Shown here: piece after piece, positions 32,661 to 41,204 of the stretch
Layout of the letters: every line of letters begins with the position of its first letter
How positions within the stretch are numbered: position 1 is the stretch's first letter
NCBI RefSeq assembly: GCF_000427965.1
Contig: NZ_ATZA01000005.1
Coordinates: 87,701-151,700 of the forward strand
Reading direction: 5' to 3'
Origin: Olivibacter sitiensis DSM 17696
Lineage (GTDB): Bacteria; Bacteroidota; Bacteroidia; Sphingobacteriales; Sphingobacteriaceae
Length of the DNA stretch: 64,000 bases
Translations under genes and position numbers: made by a program
The notes under the pieces: generated by a model
What the model was told of the DNA's origin: nothing
What the model saw: the letters and a program-made list of their open reading frames with translations, nothing else
Database searches by the model: none

Positions 32661-34205
32661 TTAATTCAATTCTAGCACCACTACGGAAAAAGGGGGTAAG
32701 GTAAGACTTAGCTGTCCACTGTTTACCTCCAGATCTTTTAGGATCGATGGTTGAATCAGGTCGGGTTTGTCAAAAGAATTGTAGTCCCTCAAGTTATCCG
32801 AGCGGAGAATCCGCGCCTGTGCCAATTTAAGGTCTTTTCTTCCCAAATCGATATCGACTTTATTGGACTTGGTATCGTCTATGTTTACCAAAGATATATG
32901 AAGCTTGCCTTCCTTATCCAAAGAGGCCGAAGAGGATACGGCAGGTAGCTTTTCCTCCCCGTAGACAAAATCGACCGATTCGATCTTTACCGGAATTAGC
33001 TTGGCATCCTGATGTACCTTGTACATCTCCATGACATGGTAAGTTGGTGTCAATAGCATCCTGTCCTTTTCCGTCAAGATGACGGCTTGCAAAACGTTGA
33101 CCGTTTGGGCCAGGTTGGCCATGCGCACGCGCTCAGCATGGTTGTTGAATACGTTGAGGGTGACACCGGCAATCATGGCATCGCGCATGGTATTCTGCTG
33201 ATAAAGAAACCCGGGATTGGTTCCTTCCTCCACTTCATACCATCCTCCCCACTCGTCCACCACCAGGGCTATTCGCTTCTGCGGATCGTATTTATCCATA
33301 ATAGCACTGTGCTTGGCCACCAGCTCTTCCATACGCCAGGCCGATTTCATAGTCTTGAAATACTCTTCATCGGAATATTTGGTGGCCGAACCTTTCTTGT
33401 TCCATTGCACGTTGGCATAGTGGTGCAAGGCTACGCCCGACACCAAGTTCTTGGGAATTTTCTTCATCAAGGTTTCCGTCCAGTTGTAGTCGTCCACATT
33501 CGCCCCTGAAGCTATGCGGAAAAGTCCACCCGAGTTATCCCAATCGGCCATGAACGTAGCATACTTGCGGTACAGGTCGGCATAGTACTCAGGCAGCATG
33601 TTACCCCCGCAGCCCCAAGCTTCGTTGCCCACTCCCCAGAATTTCACCTTCCAGGGTTTGTCCCGTCCATTTTCCCTGCGGAGATCGGACATGGGGCTCT
33701 TGCCATCAAAATTGACGTATTGTACCCAGTCTGCCAGTTCCTGTACCTCACCGCTCCCGATATTGCCGGCCAGATAGGGCTCGGTACCCAATAGCTCGCA
33801 CATGTTCAGAAAGTCGTGCGTACCAAAACTGTTGTCCTCGGTGACGCCGCCCCACCAGTTGTTGACGATGCTAGGCCGCTCGGCCTTGGGGCCTATGCCA
33901 TCTTTCCAGTGGTAAGTATCGGCAAAACAGCCTCCCGGCCATCTCAAGTTGGGGATATTTAATTTTTTCAGGGCCTCTATGACGTCATTCCTTACGCCGT
34001 TGGTATGGGCTACGGTTTTGTTATCTTCCCCCACATAGATGCCATCGTAAATACAACGACCCAGGTGCTCGGCAAAATGGCCATAAATGTGCTTGCTGAT
34101 GATAACCTCAGCGCTATCTACACCTAACGTGACCTTGGACTGGCCCAGAGAGATACCCCAACAAAAGAAGAATTGAAAGAGTAGAAACAATGATAATTTA
34201 TGCAT
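32661..34205 (-). CDS. GH51 alpha-L-arabinofuranosidase, short form
   Basis: Exo-arabinofuranosidase of 514 residues with a signal peptide (LSLFLLFQFFFCWGISLGQ). The start of the mature protein (ISKHIYGHFAEHLGRCIYDG) and PNLRWPGGCFADTYHW are GH51 marks. The acid/base Glu is in WGVGNEAWGCGG (about residue 195) and the nucleophile Glu in VVDEWGGWYE (about 318); a C-terminal beta-sandwich completes it. First gene of the seven-gene operon running to tal, with a perfect AraR-like palindrome 77 bp upstream. Secretion distinguishes it from the many cytoplasmic AbfA enzymes of similar length. Confidence 0.95.
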   Translation of the reverse strand: MHKLSLFLLFQFFFCWGISLGQSKVTLGVDSAEVIISKHIYGHFAEHLGRCIYDGIYVGEDNKTVAHTNGVRNDVIEALKKLNIPNLRWPGGCFADTYHWKDGIGPKAERPSIVNNWWGGVTEDNSFGTHDFLNMCELLGTEPYLAGNIGSGEVQELADWVQYVNFDGKSPMSDLRRENGRDKPWKVKFWGVGNEAWGCGGNMLPEYYADLYRKYATFMADWDNSGGLFRIASGANVDDYNWTETLMKKIPKNLVSGVALHHYANVQWNKKGSATKYSDEEYFKTMKSAWRMEELVAKHSAIMDKYDPQKRIALVVDEWGGWYEVEEGTNPGFLYQQNTMRDAMIAGVTLNVFNNHAERVRMANLAQTVNVLQAVILTEKDRMLLTPTYHVMEMYKVHQDAKLIPVKIESVDFVYGEEKLPAVSSSASLDKEGKLHISLVNIDDTKSNKVDIDLGRKDLKLAQARILRSDNLRDYNSFDKPDLIQPSILKDLEVNSGQLSLTLPPFSVVVLELN

Positions 34206-34277
34206 AATTGGATAATTTTAACTTGGCCACAAAATCCTCGTACAAGGACATCGTGGCCATAAAGATAAGGTAAAAAA

Positions 34278-34300
34278 TTAAATGTCAAAAAAACATTTAT
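34278..34300. promoter_or_regulatory. Putative AraR operator upstream of the GH51-led operon
   Basis: ATGT (34282-34285) and ACAT (34293-34296) are separated by CAAAAAA. The 21 bp AAATGTC...CATTTAT is identical to the site at 19259-19279, more than 15 kb away. It would control the seven-gene run ending with tal at 26114. Confidence 0.7.
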
Positions 34301-34314
34301 TTATTATCTGTTTT

Positions 34315-35808
34315 TTATGGTCGTTTCTTCAACCAGATGGACAGGCCTCCGCCATTGAATCCCGACATCACGATGGTGGAGGAGAGTTTATGCTCCCAGT
34401 CCCTTTCGCGGGCCACATACAGCCTATCGACAAAAACGCCACCTGCCCAGCTTAACTCTAACCAGGGGGCTTGATAGTTCCAAGTGTTGTTGCCATCTCC
34501 ATTGATGGTGCCATCGGCAAGGAGTTCGCTGATGAACGAATAGTTGATATTGGGATCAACCTGTTCATCGGCATAGCCGGGTACCGTGACATAACCTTGC
34601 ACGATCTGGTCATAGGCGCCTATCAAATCATCGCTGGTAATCTCCGATTGCGGAACGTTGGCGTACCTTTCGGGCAGCACCAAAGGCCATCCTTCCGGTG
34701 TCCATTGGATTTTGCGTACATGCATCACCATAAAGAACCTATCGACTTGCGGTCGTCCTTGATGGGCCATGTAGTATTGATCAGCATCGTCCTTAAAAAC
34801 GGCACAATGGGCTACTCCTTGCCACCCTGCGTGCTCTTCAAAAGCATAAGGTGCCAGGATCATGGGCGCATTGTTATCGGCAAAAGTAGTGGCGGGCTGT
34901 CCGTCCCAATCCAGGAAAGGCCCGGTAGGGCTGTCCGATCGGAATACCCGTACATTGTATTTGGTATCGATCCAATCGTAGGATACAAAGAGGTAATACT
35001 TGTTCTGCTCAGCATTATAAATGATCTCCGGCGCTTCCAGGTTGCCGTTGTACAAACCGTTGGTCATGCCCCTTCTCACGATCAACGTCCCTTGATCTCC
35101 CGCTGTAGCGGCCAAACCCGTGGCGGGATCTAACCTCACCACGAACAGGCCGTCCCAGGCAGAGCCATAGTACATGTAGTGTTCGCCTCCCGGGGTAACT
35201 ACCACGGAGGGGTCGATGGCATTGGTGCCGGGTCCTGCGGTTACGGAGGTGACCGCCAAGCCGCTTTCCGTCCAAGGTCCCTCCGGGGCAGTAGCGGTCA
35301 ACAGGCCGATGGCACTCACGCGAAAGCCATCAGAGGCTAAGGAATAGTACAAGCGGTATTCATTGCCCACCTGCATGATGTAGGGAGCCCAAATACCTTC
35401 ATTGGGATTGGTCCCCTGGCCTTGTATGAAATCGACAGCTTGCTGGGGCAGACCATCAAGCGCCCATCCTCTATATTCCCATTCTACCAAATCACGCGAA
35501 CGCCTTACCATGATGCCGGGACGCAGCTGTTGGCCATAGGCTACATCCGTACTATAGCAATAATACCATTCGCCTTCCTTTATAACGGATGGGTCATGCA
35601 GATTGTAAGGCCCCCATTGCCCCGTATACGCATAACTAGCAATATGCCCGTAAGTATCCGTAATATTATCTATGTCGAATGGTTTCGGAGCAAAAATCCC
35701 CGGGTCCGTTTCCGTAAGTGGCTGATTTTCGAAATCATTTTTGACGCAGGAAGTAAAAAAAATCGCTCCCCCTATCACAATTGCCACGTATTTTAAGCAC
35801 TTTTTCAT
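34315..35808 (-). CDS. GH43 endo-arabinanase-like lipoprotein with C-terminal domain
   Basis: Probably a surface-exposed endo-alpha-1,5-L-arabinanase. The ATG at 35808 gives a lipoprotein signal with Cys in IFFTSC; an ATG at 35829 is also possible. The GH43 propeller shows LHDPSVIKEGEWYYCYST (base Asp), GIWAPYIMQVGNEYRLYYS, NAIDPSVVVTPGGEHYMYYG (second Asp) and NLEAPEIIYNAEQNKYYLFVS (acid Glu). Residues from about 370 match the GH43_C type of C-terminal beta-barrel of extracellular endo-arabinanases (DGTINGDGNNTWNYQ). It is 97 codons or more longer than single-domain GH43s for this reason. It follows susD pair 2, so the surface enzyme and importer are made together. Confidence 0.9.
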   Translation of the reverse strand: MKKCLKYVAIVIGGAIFFTSCVKNDFENQPLTETDPGIFAPKPFDIDNITDTYGHIASYAYTGQWGPYNLHDPSVIKEGEWYYCYSTDVAYGQQLRPGIMVRRSRDLVEWEYRGWALDGLPQQAVDFIQGQGTNPNEGIWAPYIMQVGNEYRLYYSLASDGFRVSAIGLLTATAPEGPWTESGLAVTSVTAGPGTNAIDPSVVVTPGGEHYMYYGSAWDGLFVVRLDPATGLAATAGDQGTLIVRRGMTNGLYNGNLEAPEIIYNAEQNKYYLFVSYDWIDTKYNVRVFRSDSPTGPFLDWDGQPATTFADNNAPMILAPYAFEEHAGWQGVAHCAVFKDDADQYYMAHQGRPQVDRFFMVMHVRKIQWTPEGWPLVLPERYANVPQSEITSDDLIGAYDQIVQGYVTVPGYADEQVDPNINYSFISELLADGTINGDGNNTWNYQAPWLELSWAGGVFVDRLYVARERDWEHKLSSTIVMSGFNGGGLSIWLKKRP

Positions 35809-35932
35809 CTGTAAATAATTTTTATCCATCGGTCAGATGGAGCTTATTTCAATACATTGTTAACCAATAAAACTATCATCAATTCCTTCCTTCCTTCCGC
35901 TGTAAATAGAGCAAACGATATCATTTTAGACC

Positions 35933-37510
35933 TTAGTTTGCATCGTTGGGTGAAAGGTTTCTGTTGTTATTCAATTCGCTGAACGGAATAGGTAGATATT
36001 CCTTTCCGGGTCTCCAGCTATTGAAATCGGAATCTCTTTCCCTCAGCTGTGCCAACTTTGCAGGGTCGTATAGCCAACCCCAGCGAATGATATCATGGAT
36101 TCGCTGTCCTTCTATGGCAAATTCCAAAAATCTTTCATGGGCTATTTGATCCCGCATCTGTATTTGTGAGAGATTGGGCTTTATCGTCGACAGCACAGGT
36201 AAGCGTGCCCTATCCCTTACCTGCTGAATATAAGGATAGGCCTCGCTGGTACGCCCCAGCTCGTTCAGAACCTCTGCATACATCAAAAGAATATCGGCAT
36301 AACGGAGTATGCGGTAGTTGATTCCCCCTGTTTCAAAAGATTCTTTTTGGATAAGCCCCAGCCCGTCATAGGTGTACTTCCTGACATAAATAAGGTTGGT
36401 AGCACTATACGGCCACGGCAGCCCGTAAACCGTGGTAGAATTATCGGCTGGCTCATAAGAAGTAATGGTTGCCAGCAACCTGGGGTCGCTTCTGCCGTCC
36501 GTTGTTTGTTCTGATTTAAATGCATTGTACAGGGAGCGGGTAGGCTCGTAGTCACTATATCCTCCCCACGTTTCTCCTGGAGCCGCATAGGTAACCGCCA
36601 CAGCTGAAAATTGCCTCCAATTGGCATTGGGTTCGCCTGTCCAGTTTCCATCGGTTCCTCCTTCTGCGGTAAACTGTATTTCAAACAATGACTCGGCATT
36701 GTTTTCGTTCACTGTGTTAAAGTTGCTTCGGTAATTAGGCATCAGGGAATATACTCCATTGAGTTCACCTCCAGCCGCTACAAATTTTTCCAGCTGTACG
36801 GCAGCATCGTTGTAGTTTTTGGTATACAGATAGGCTTTGGCCAACAGACCGGCAGCAGCTCCTTTCGTGGCCCGCCCCTTTTGTCCGGCATCGGGACCCG
36901 TCACTCCCTCGTAACTTATCGGCAATAAACCTTCGGCTTGTTTCAGGTCATCTATGATCTGGTTCCATACGGCCTCTGGTGCTGCCGTCTCTGGGTAATA
37001 TTCATCGGCGGTAGTTTGTGGTTCTGTCACCAAGGGTATTTTTTGATACGTATTGATCAGGTTAAAATAAGCCAGTGCCCTTAAAAAATGAGCCTGCCCC
37101 AACACTCTTCCCTTGTGCCCAGCCTCAAATAGGTCGTCGGCAATATCGGGCACATATCGCAATACCTGATTGGCCCTGTTCACTACCAAATAATGGTCTC
37201 TCCACACCCATTCTACAGGTGCCGAATTGCTGGGAATGGTAAAACGTCCCACCAATTCCAAATCGCTCCAAGGGCTGTTGCCTTGCATATCATCGCCTCG
37301 GCTGTCACTAAGTCCAGGGAAAGAGCGAGTATAGGTTCCTTCCAGTGCATAGGCATTATAAACAGATACCACGCCTGCATCGGCATGGGCAGGCGTTTGC
37401 CAGAATGTTTCGGTCACGGGAAAGTTGGGATTGTACAAATCCAGTTTTTTATCGCAGGCAAAGAGAAATACCGATGCTGCCATAAACATATTGATACATG
37501 ATCTTTTCAT
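35933..37510 (-). CDS. SusD/RagB family glycan-binding lipoprotein (pair 2)
   Basis: Surface glycan-capturing partner of the SusC protein encoded upstream. The ATG at 37510 gives a compact lipoprotein signal (MFMAASVFLFAC, then DKKLDLYNPN); an ATG at 37534 overlapping the susC stop is the alternative. SusD marks are TETFWQTPAHADAGVVSVYNAY, VNRANQVLRYVPDI, RALAYFNLINTYQKIPLV, RYADILLMYAEVLNELGRT and the C-terminal FAIEGQRIHDIIRWG. About 525 residues. Context with a lipoprotein endo-arabinanase and AraR-like sites suggests arabinan oligosaccharides as ligand. Confidence 0.93.
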   Translation of the reverse strand: MKRSCINMFMAASVFLFACDKKLDLYNPNFPVTETFWQTPAHADAGVVSVYNAYALEGTYTRSFPGLSDSRGDDMQGNSPWSDLELVGRFTIPSNSAPVEWVWRDHYLVVNRANQVLRYVPDIADDLFEAGHKGRVLGQAHFLRALAYFNLINTYQKIPLVTEPQTTADEYYPETAAPEAVWNQIIDDLKQAEGLLPISYEGVTGPDAGQKGRATKGAAAGLLAKAYLYTKNYNDAAVQLEKFVAAGGELNGVYSLMPNYRSNFNTVNENNAESLFEIQFTAEGGTDGNWTGEPNANWRQFSAVAVTYAAPGETWGGYSDYEPTRSLYNAFKSEQTTDGRSDPRLLATITSYEPADNSTTVYGLPWPYSATNLIYVRKYTYDGLGLIQKESFETGGINYRILRYADILLMYAEVLNELGRTSEAYPYIQQVRDRARLPVLSTIKPNLSQIQMRDQIAHERFLEFAIEGQRIHDIIRWGWLYDPAKLAQLRERDSDFNSWRPGKEYLPIPFSELNNNRNLSPNDAN

Positions 37511-37533
37511 TTTCTTGCTTTTTAGATTAACCA

Positions 37534-40500
37534 TTAAAATCCTACCTGCACCCCGAAAAGGATGGTCCTTGGTTTAGGGAACGAACCGTTGTCCAGCCCA
37601 GGCGTAAACACGCCGTAGGCATAATCAGGGTTATAGGATTTATATTTCTGGAAAGTATGGAGATTTTGTGCGGTCACATAAATACGGGTATTGGAAACGG
37701 ACGGGATCAAATTCTGAGGCAGTGCGTAACCCAAGGAAACTGTATTGATCCGCAAGAAAGTACCATCCTGCAGCCATCCCTCTCTATTGGAGCTCTCCCA
37801 GTTGCGGTTAGGGTCGGCCCAGGTAAGGCGGGGGATATTGGTTTCCGTATTGACCGATGTATAGCGATTTAACATGTCCTGGTGATAATTGGCATCGCCA
37901 CCACTGTGCATCAAATCGCGGTACAGACGACTGTTTATAAGGTATTTGCCAGCACCGGAAGCAAACAATGTAAAGTCAAACCGTTTATAGGATGCCGTAA
38001 AGTTCAAGCCATAATTGAATTTAGGTAAGCCGCTTCCCAGATCGGTACGGTCGTTATCGTCCAAAACACCGTCTTCATTGATATCTCGGTACCTTACGTC
38101 TCCCACCGAAGCTCCATCAAACTGGTAGGGATGTGCATCCACTTCTTCCTGCGATTTGAAAATACCATCGGCTATAAATCCATAGTGGCGTCCCACTTCC
38201 TTGCCCACTTCCGTACGGAAGGCACCATCAATCCTCGATTGCACATTTTCGCCCAAGCTCAGCACCTTATTTTTGATGGTGGTAAGATTAGCCGCTATAT
38301 CAAAGGTAAAATCGCCTTGTGTTTTATGGTATCCCAGTGTAAACTCAACACCGCTATTGCGCAAGGTTCCTGCATTTACAATAGGCGCGGCATTAATTGA
38401 GCCCACGGTCAAGGGAATGGGAATAGGTACCAAAATATCGCGGCTTTCGCTATTATAGTACTCAGCCGACAAATCGAACTTACCATTCAACAGCTGTGCA
38501 TCAAACCCTATATTGCTGGTGATGCGTTCTTCCCACTTCAGGTCCTGCGAGGTTACACTGGTCTGAATAGCTCCCAGTATGCGTTGCCCGTCAAAAGTAT
38601 AAACGACGGCGGGATTTATTACAGCCTGATACAAGTAGTTGCCAATGTTTTCATTTCCCAGTTTCCCCCAGCTTGCTCTTAGTTTCAAATCGGAAATCGC
38701 ACCCTTCGTATCAGGGAAAAAACTTTCGTTGGACAAGCGCCAGCCTGCCGCAAACGAAGGGAAGTAGCCCACTCTATGTTGCGAGGCAAACTTGGAGGAG
38801 GCGTCCCTACGTACGGTAGCGGTAAATAGGTACCTATCGTCATAGTTGTAATTGAACCTGCCCAGATAAGAGGCCAAAGCATTATGTTCCTCCCAGCTAT
38901 TGGCATTGGTTTCCTGTGCGTTGCGTAGAGAAGCAAAGTTTTCATCCTGAAAGCCTACACCCGAAGCCTGGGTGAGCCAATAAGAATTTTTCTGGTACAT
39001 CTGTCCAGCCAATAAGGAGATGGAGTGCTCGCCCAAGGTCAGATCATATGTCAACGTGTTCTCTATGAGCTGGTTTTCGTATTTCCGGTGGTTATCCGAT
39101 AAGCGGGCAATATCATTGATAAAGAAATAACCCAGATTAAACGTCGGCGTAAAAGTATAATCCCTTACTTCGTTTATATCATAACCCAGATTCAATTTGT
39201 ACTTCAGGGAATGGTTGCCTGTTTTAAGCAGGTTTACCTCCGACCATAAGTTGGTAATAAGGCGTCCTACCGTCGCATTGTTGGTAATCAATTCATTGAA
39301 ACCAATGCCGTTTAAGGAAATAGCATCATGCAGGTCACTGGCGGTACCGCCATAGCCTCCCAAACGTGCTGGATCGTAGAGCGGCATGGTAGGGATGGCA
39401 AAAACCAGGTCGTTGATCAGCGGCGGCCTACCGCCCGCCAGGATACCGTCGCCGGTCACCAGTGCATTCTCCTTCGAGTGCGCATAGGCTACTGTTTGCC
39501 CGAACCTAAACCGTCCCCTTTCCTGGGTGGTATTGACACGGCCGGTATAGCGTTTGTAATCGGGCCCATTCCCCACAAAGGTTCCCTTATTATCAAATAG
39601 GTCAAAGGATACATTGTAGGTGCTGCTTTCCCCACCGCCGCTCAGGTTCAGGGTTTGGTTATGCCTTGTTCCGGTTTTCAGTCCCTCCTTTTGCCAGTCG
39701 GTATCTACATCGGTAATAAAACGGGGCGAATTGGGATCATTTCCCGGTGCCAGGGGCTTGTTGTTTGAATTATAGCGCGCTTCATTGTTCAGTACCTGAT
39801 AATTGTGTGCATTGGTGACCGGCATAATTTGCCATATGTTGTCAAAGCCGTAGTATGCACTGTAGTCTACTTTCAATGGTGTACCCTTCTTACCTTGCTT
39901 GGTCGTGATGATGATAACGCCATTGGCAGCACGTGATCCGTAGATGGCACCAGCAGACGCATCTTTCAACACCTGCATGGACTCAATATCGTTGGGATTG
40001 AGCTCACGGGGAACCCCACTTAGTGGAATACCGTCTACTACATACAGCGGATCGGCATTTCCGAAGGTAGAAATACCTCGCAGCCTCACCTGCGGAAAAG
40101 CACCTGGCTGTCCATCACTGGTCACTGATACCCCGGCAACCCTTCCTTGCAACATATTGCCCACATCATTGGTAGAAAGCTTTTTGGCATCGGTCATCTC
40201 TACTATTGCAACAGAGCCAGTTATATCGGCCCTACGCTGCGTACCATATCCCACCACTACCACCTCATCCAATGAGGTAAGGTCTTCTGATAAGCTTAGG
40301 TCATGAATGTCAGATTGAGGCCCCAATGTCACCTCCTTACTCAGGTGTCCTACAAAGCTAAACACCAAAGTACCATTAGCAGGAGCGCTTAAGGTGTACG
40401 CTCCCCATTCGTCCGTTTTGGTTCCCGTATTGGTTCCCTTCAAAAGGACGCTTACCCCGGACATCGGTTCCCCTCGTTGGTCCGTTACAACACCTCTAAC

Positions 40501-40599
40501 CGCCCGTTGCCGCGCTTGGACAACAGCTGTGATCTGGATGAGAAACAGCATTAAAACCACGAATTTTAATCTGCAAGTTCCTTGTAGTTTATTTTTCAT
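37534..40599 (-). CDS. SusC/RagA TonB-dependent outer-membrane transporter (pair 2)
   Basis: Outer-membrane importer of 1021 residues, predicted to take up arabinan-derived oligosaccharides. Signal peptide (LKFVVLMLFLIQITAVVQA), CarboxypepD_reg-like domain (VRGVVTDQRGEPMSGVSVLL), TonB-box-like EVVVVGYGTQRR, plug (MLQGRAAGVSV-like MLQGRVAGVSV, RLRGISTFG, PLYVVDGIPLSG, ASAGAIYGSRAANG) and the barrel through ILFGVQVGF at the C-terminus. First gene of susC-susD-GH43. Its upstream region carries two AraR-like half-matched palindromes within a 15-bp inverted repeat, 57-111 bp before the ATG. Confidence 0.95.
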   Translation of the reverse strand: MKNKLQGTCRLKFVVLMLFLIQITAVVQARQRAVRGVVTDQRGEPMSGVSVLLKGTNTGTKTDEWGAYTLSAPANGTLVFSFVGHLSKEVTLGPQSDIHDLSLSEDLTSLDEVVVVGYGTQRRADITGSVAIVEMTDAKKLSTNDVGNMLQGRVAGVSVTSDGQPGAFPQVRLRGISTFGNADPLYVVDGIPLSGVPRELNPNDIESMQVLKDASAGAIYGSRAANGVIIITTKQGKKGTPLKVDYSAYYGFDNIWQIMPVTNAHNYQVLNNEARYNSNNKPLAPGNDPNSPRFITDVDTDWQKEGLKTGTRHNQTLNLSGGGESSTYNVSFDLFDNKGTFVGNGPDYKRYTGRVNTTQERGRFRFGQTVAYAHSKENALVTGDGILAGGRPPLINDLVFAIPTMPLYDPARLGGYGGTASDLHDAISLNGIGFNELITNNATVGRLITNLWSEVNLLKTGNHSLKYKLNLGYDINEVRDYTFTPTFNLGYFFINDIARLSDNHRKYENQLIENTLTYDLTLGEHSISLLAGQMYQKNSYWLTQASGVGFQDENFASLRNAQETNANSWEEHNALASYLGRFNYNYDDRYLFTATVRRDASSKFASQHRVGYFPSFAAGWRLSNESFFPDTKGAISDLKLRASWGKLGNENIGNYLYQAVINPAVVYTFDGQRILGAIQTSVTSQDLKWEERITSNIGFDAQLLNGKFDLSAEYYNSESRDILVPIPIPLTVGSINAAPIVNAGTLRNSGVEFTLGYHKTQGDFTFDIAANLTTIKNKVLSLGENVQSRIDGAFRTEVGKEVGRHYGFIADGIFKSQEEVDAHPYQFDGASVGDVRYRDINEDGVLDDNDRTDLGSGLPKFNYGLNFTASYKRFDFTLFASGAGKYLINSRLYRDLMHSGGDANYHQDMLNRYTSVNTETNIPRLTWADPNRNWESSNREGWLQDGTFLRINTVSLGYALPQNLIPSVSNTRIYVTAQNLHTFQKYKSYNPDYAYGVFTPGLDNGSFPKPRTILFGVQVGF

Positions 40600-40655
40600 T
40601 GTATTATAGGTTTATACGGCTGGCTAAAACCGTCATTAAATATGGAAGCAAGGTA

Positions 40656-40710
40656 GACACTTTTTATTAAATGTACAAGAAACACTTAATAAAAAGTGTC
40701 TAAAAAACAT
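40656..40710. promoter_or_regulatory. Compound AraR-like operator upstream of susC pair 2
   Basis: GACACTTTTTATTAA (40656-40670) and TTAATAAAAAGTGTC (40686-40700) are a perfect 15-bp inverted repeat around a 15-nt centre. That centre is itself ATGT-ACAAGAA-ACAC (40671-40685). A second site, GTGT-CTAAAAA-ACAT (40696-40710), overlaps the right arm. Each matches ATGT-N7-ACAT with one arm changed, and the two mismatches are mirror images. The centres are 25 bp apart. Confidence 0.55.
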
Positions 40711-40870
40711 TTAACTAATAAAATTTTGATTTTCATCTATTTGAACAAGCCCATAAAAAGGCCTTAGACTACTTTTGTCTTAAGGAAGAGCGTTAAAAAG
40801 AGAAACCAAAGAAGTGTAAAAGTGTAAACAGAAAGTGAAACCCGATCTTATACAAAAAGAAAAATAATAC

Positions 40871-40902
40871 TTGCAAAAAAGAAAAAAATATTAATACATT
40901 TG
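40871..40902 (+). promoter_or_regulatory. Predicted promoter of the arginine operon
   Basis: TTG at 40871-40873 and TACATTTG at 40895-40902 (perfect TAnnTTTG) are 21 bp apart, matching the Bacteroidetes -33/-7 consensus. Transcription would start near 40909, giving a leader of about 295 nt before the first operon gene at 41205. Confidence 0.65.
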
Positions 40903-40921
40903 TATCCAACAAATAAACGCT

Positions 40922-41056
40922 GTGGAAACAAGCCAGTTACATATCATCAAATTTAACAACCCTGTGAATAACCACGTGGTTTCGGTGTCTCGTAATAGCA
41001 TCCATTTCCCAAAACTCATCTTACGCTCCCGACGACCCTTTATGCCCCGGGCTTGA
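40922..41056 (+). CDS. Putative arginine-rich leader peptide, 44 codons, GTG start
   Basis: An open frame from GTG at 40922 to TGA at 41054-41056 begins about 13 nt after the predicted transcription start. Five of 44 residues are Arg; four fall in the last ten codons (end LRSRRPFMPRA, codons 35, 37, 38 and 43). Its stop codon lies in the loop of the hairpin at 41041-41066. Position, small size and arginine codons in front of an arginine operon suggest a leader peptide for attenuation or stalling control. No ATG start is present and I cannot test conservation, so this remains a hypothesis. Confidence 0.45.
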   Translation: METSQLHIIKFNNPVNNHVVSVSRNSIHFPKLILRSRRPFMPRA

Positions 41057-41100
41057 TTGGGGCATACACTCTCGCGGTCTTTAATTACTTGGACAAGTCC
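41041..41100 (+). promoter_or_regulatory. Hairpin and possible pseudoknot in the arginine operon leader
   Basis: TATGCCCC (41041-41048) pairs perfectly with GGGGCATA (41059-41066) around a 10-nt loop. The loop's GGGCTTG (41049-41055) can also pair with CAAGTCC (41094-41100; six Watson-Crick and one G-U pair), which would give an H-type pseudoknot. No U-run follows, so it is not a simple terminator. The rest of the 40600-41204 gap (605 bp) holds the operators, the promoter and the leader frame. Confidence 0.45.
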
Positions 41101-41204
41101 AGTCCTAAGTTAAAAAAAACAAAAATTTTGTAAACAATCCATCGGAACAACCTAGTTCAAAGGAAGATTTAAAACTAGCTTGTTTCATACGTGTCATTAC
41201 TGTA

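Noticed and set aside
40656..40700. Reading the 15-bp inverted repeat as a terminator
   Set aside because: Genes on either side diverge from this region, so no transcript is expected to end here; it sits where operators are expected.
40922..41100. Known riboswitch or tRNA-like element before the arginine operon
   Set aside because: I could not match it to any riboswitch class or tRNA fold that I know; kept only as a leader/hairpin candidate.
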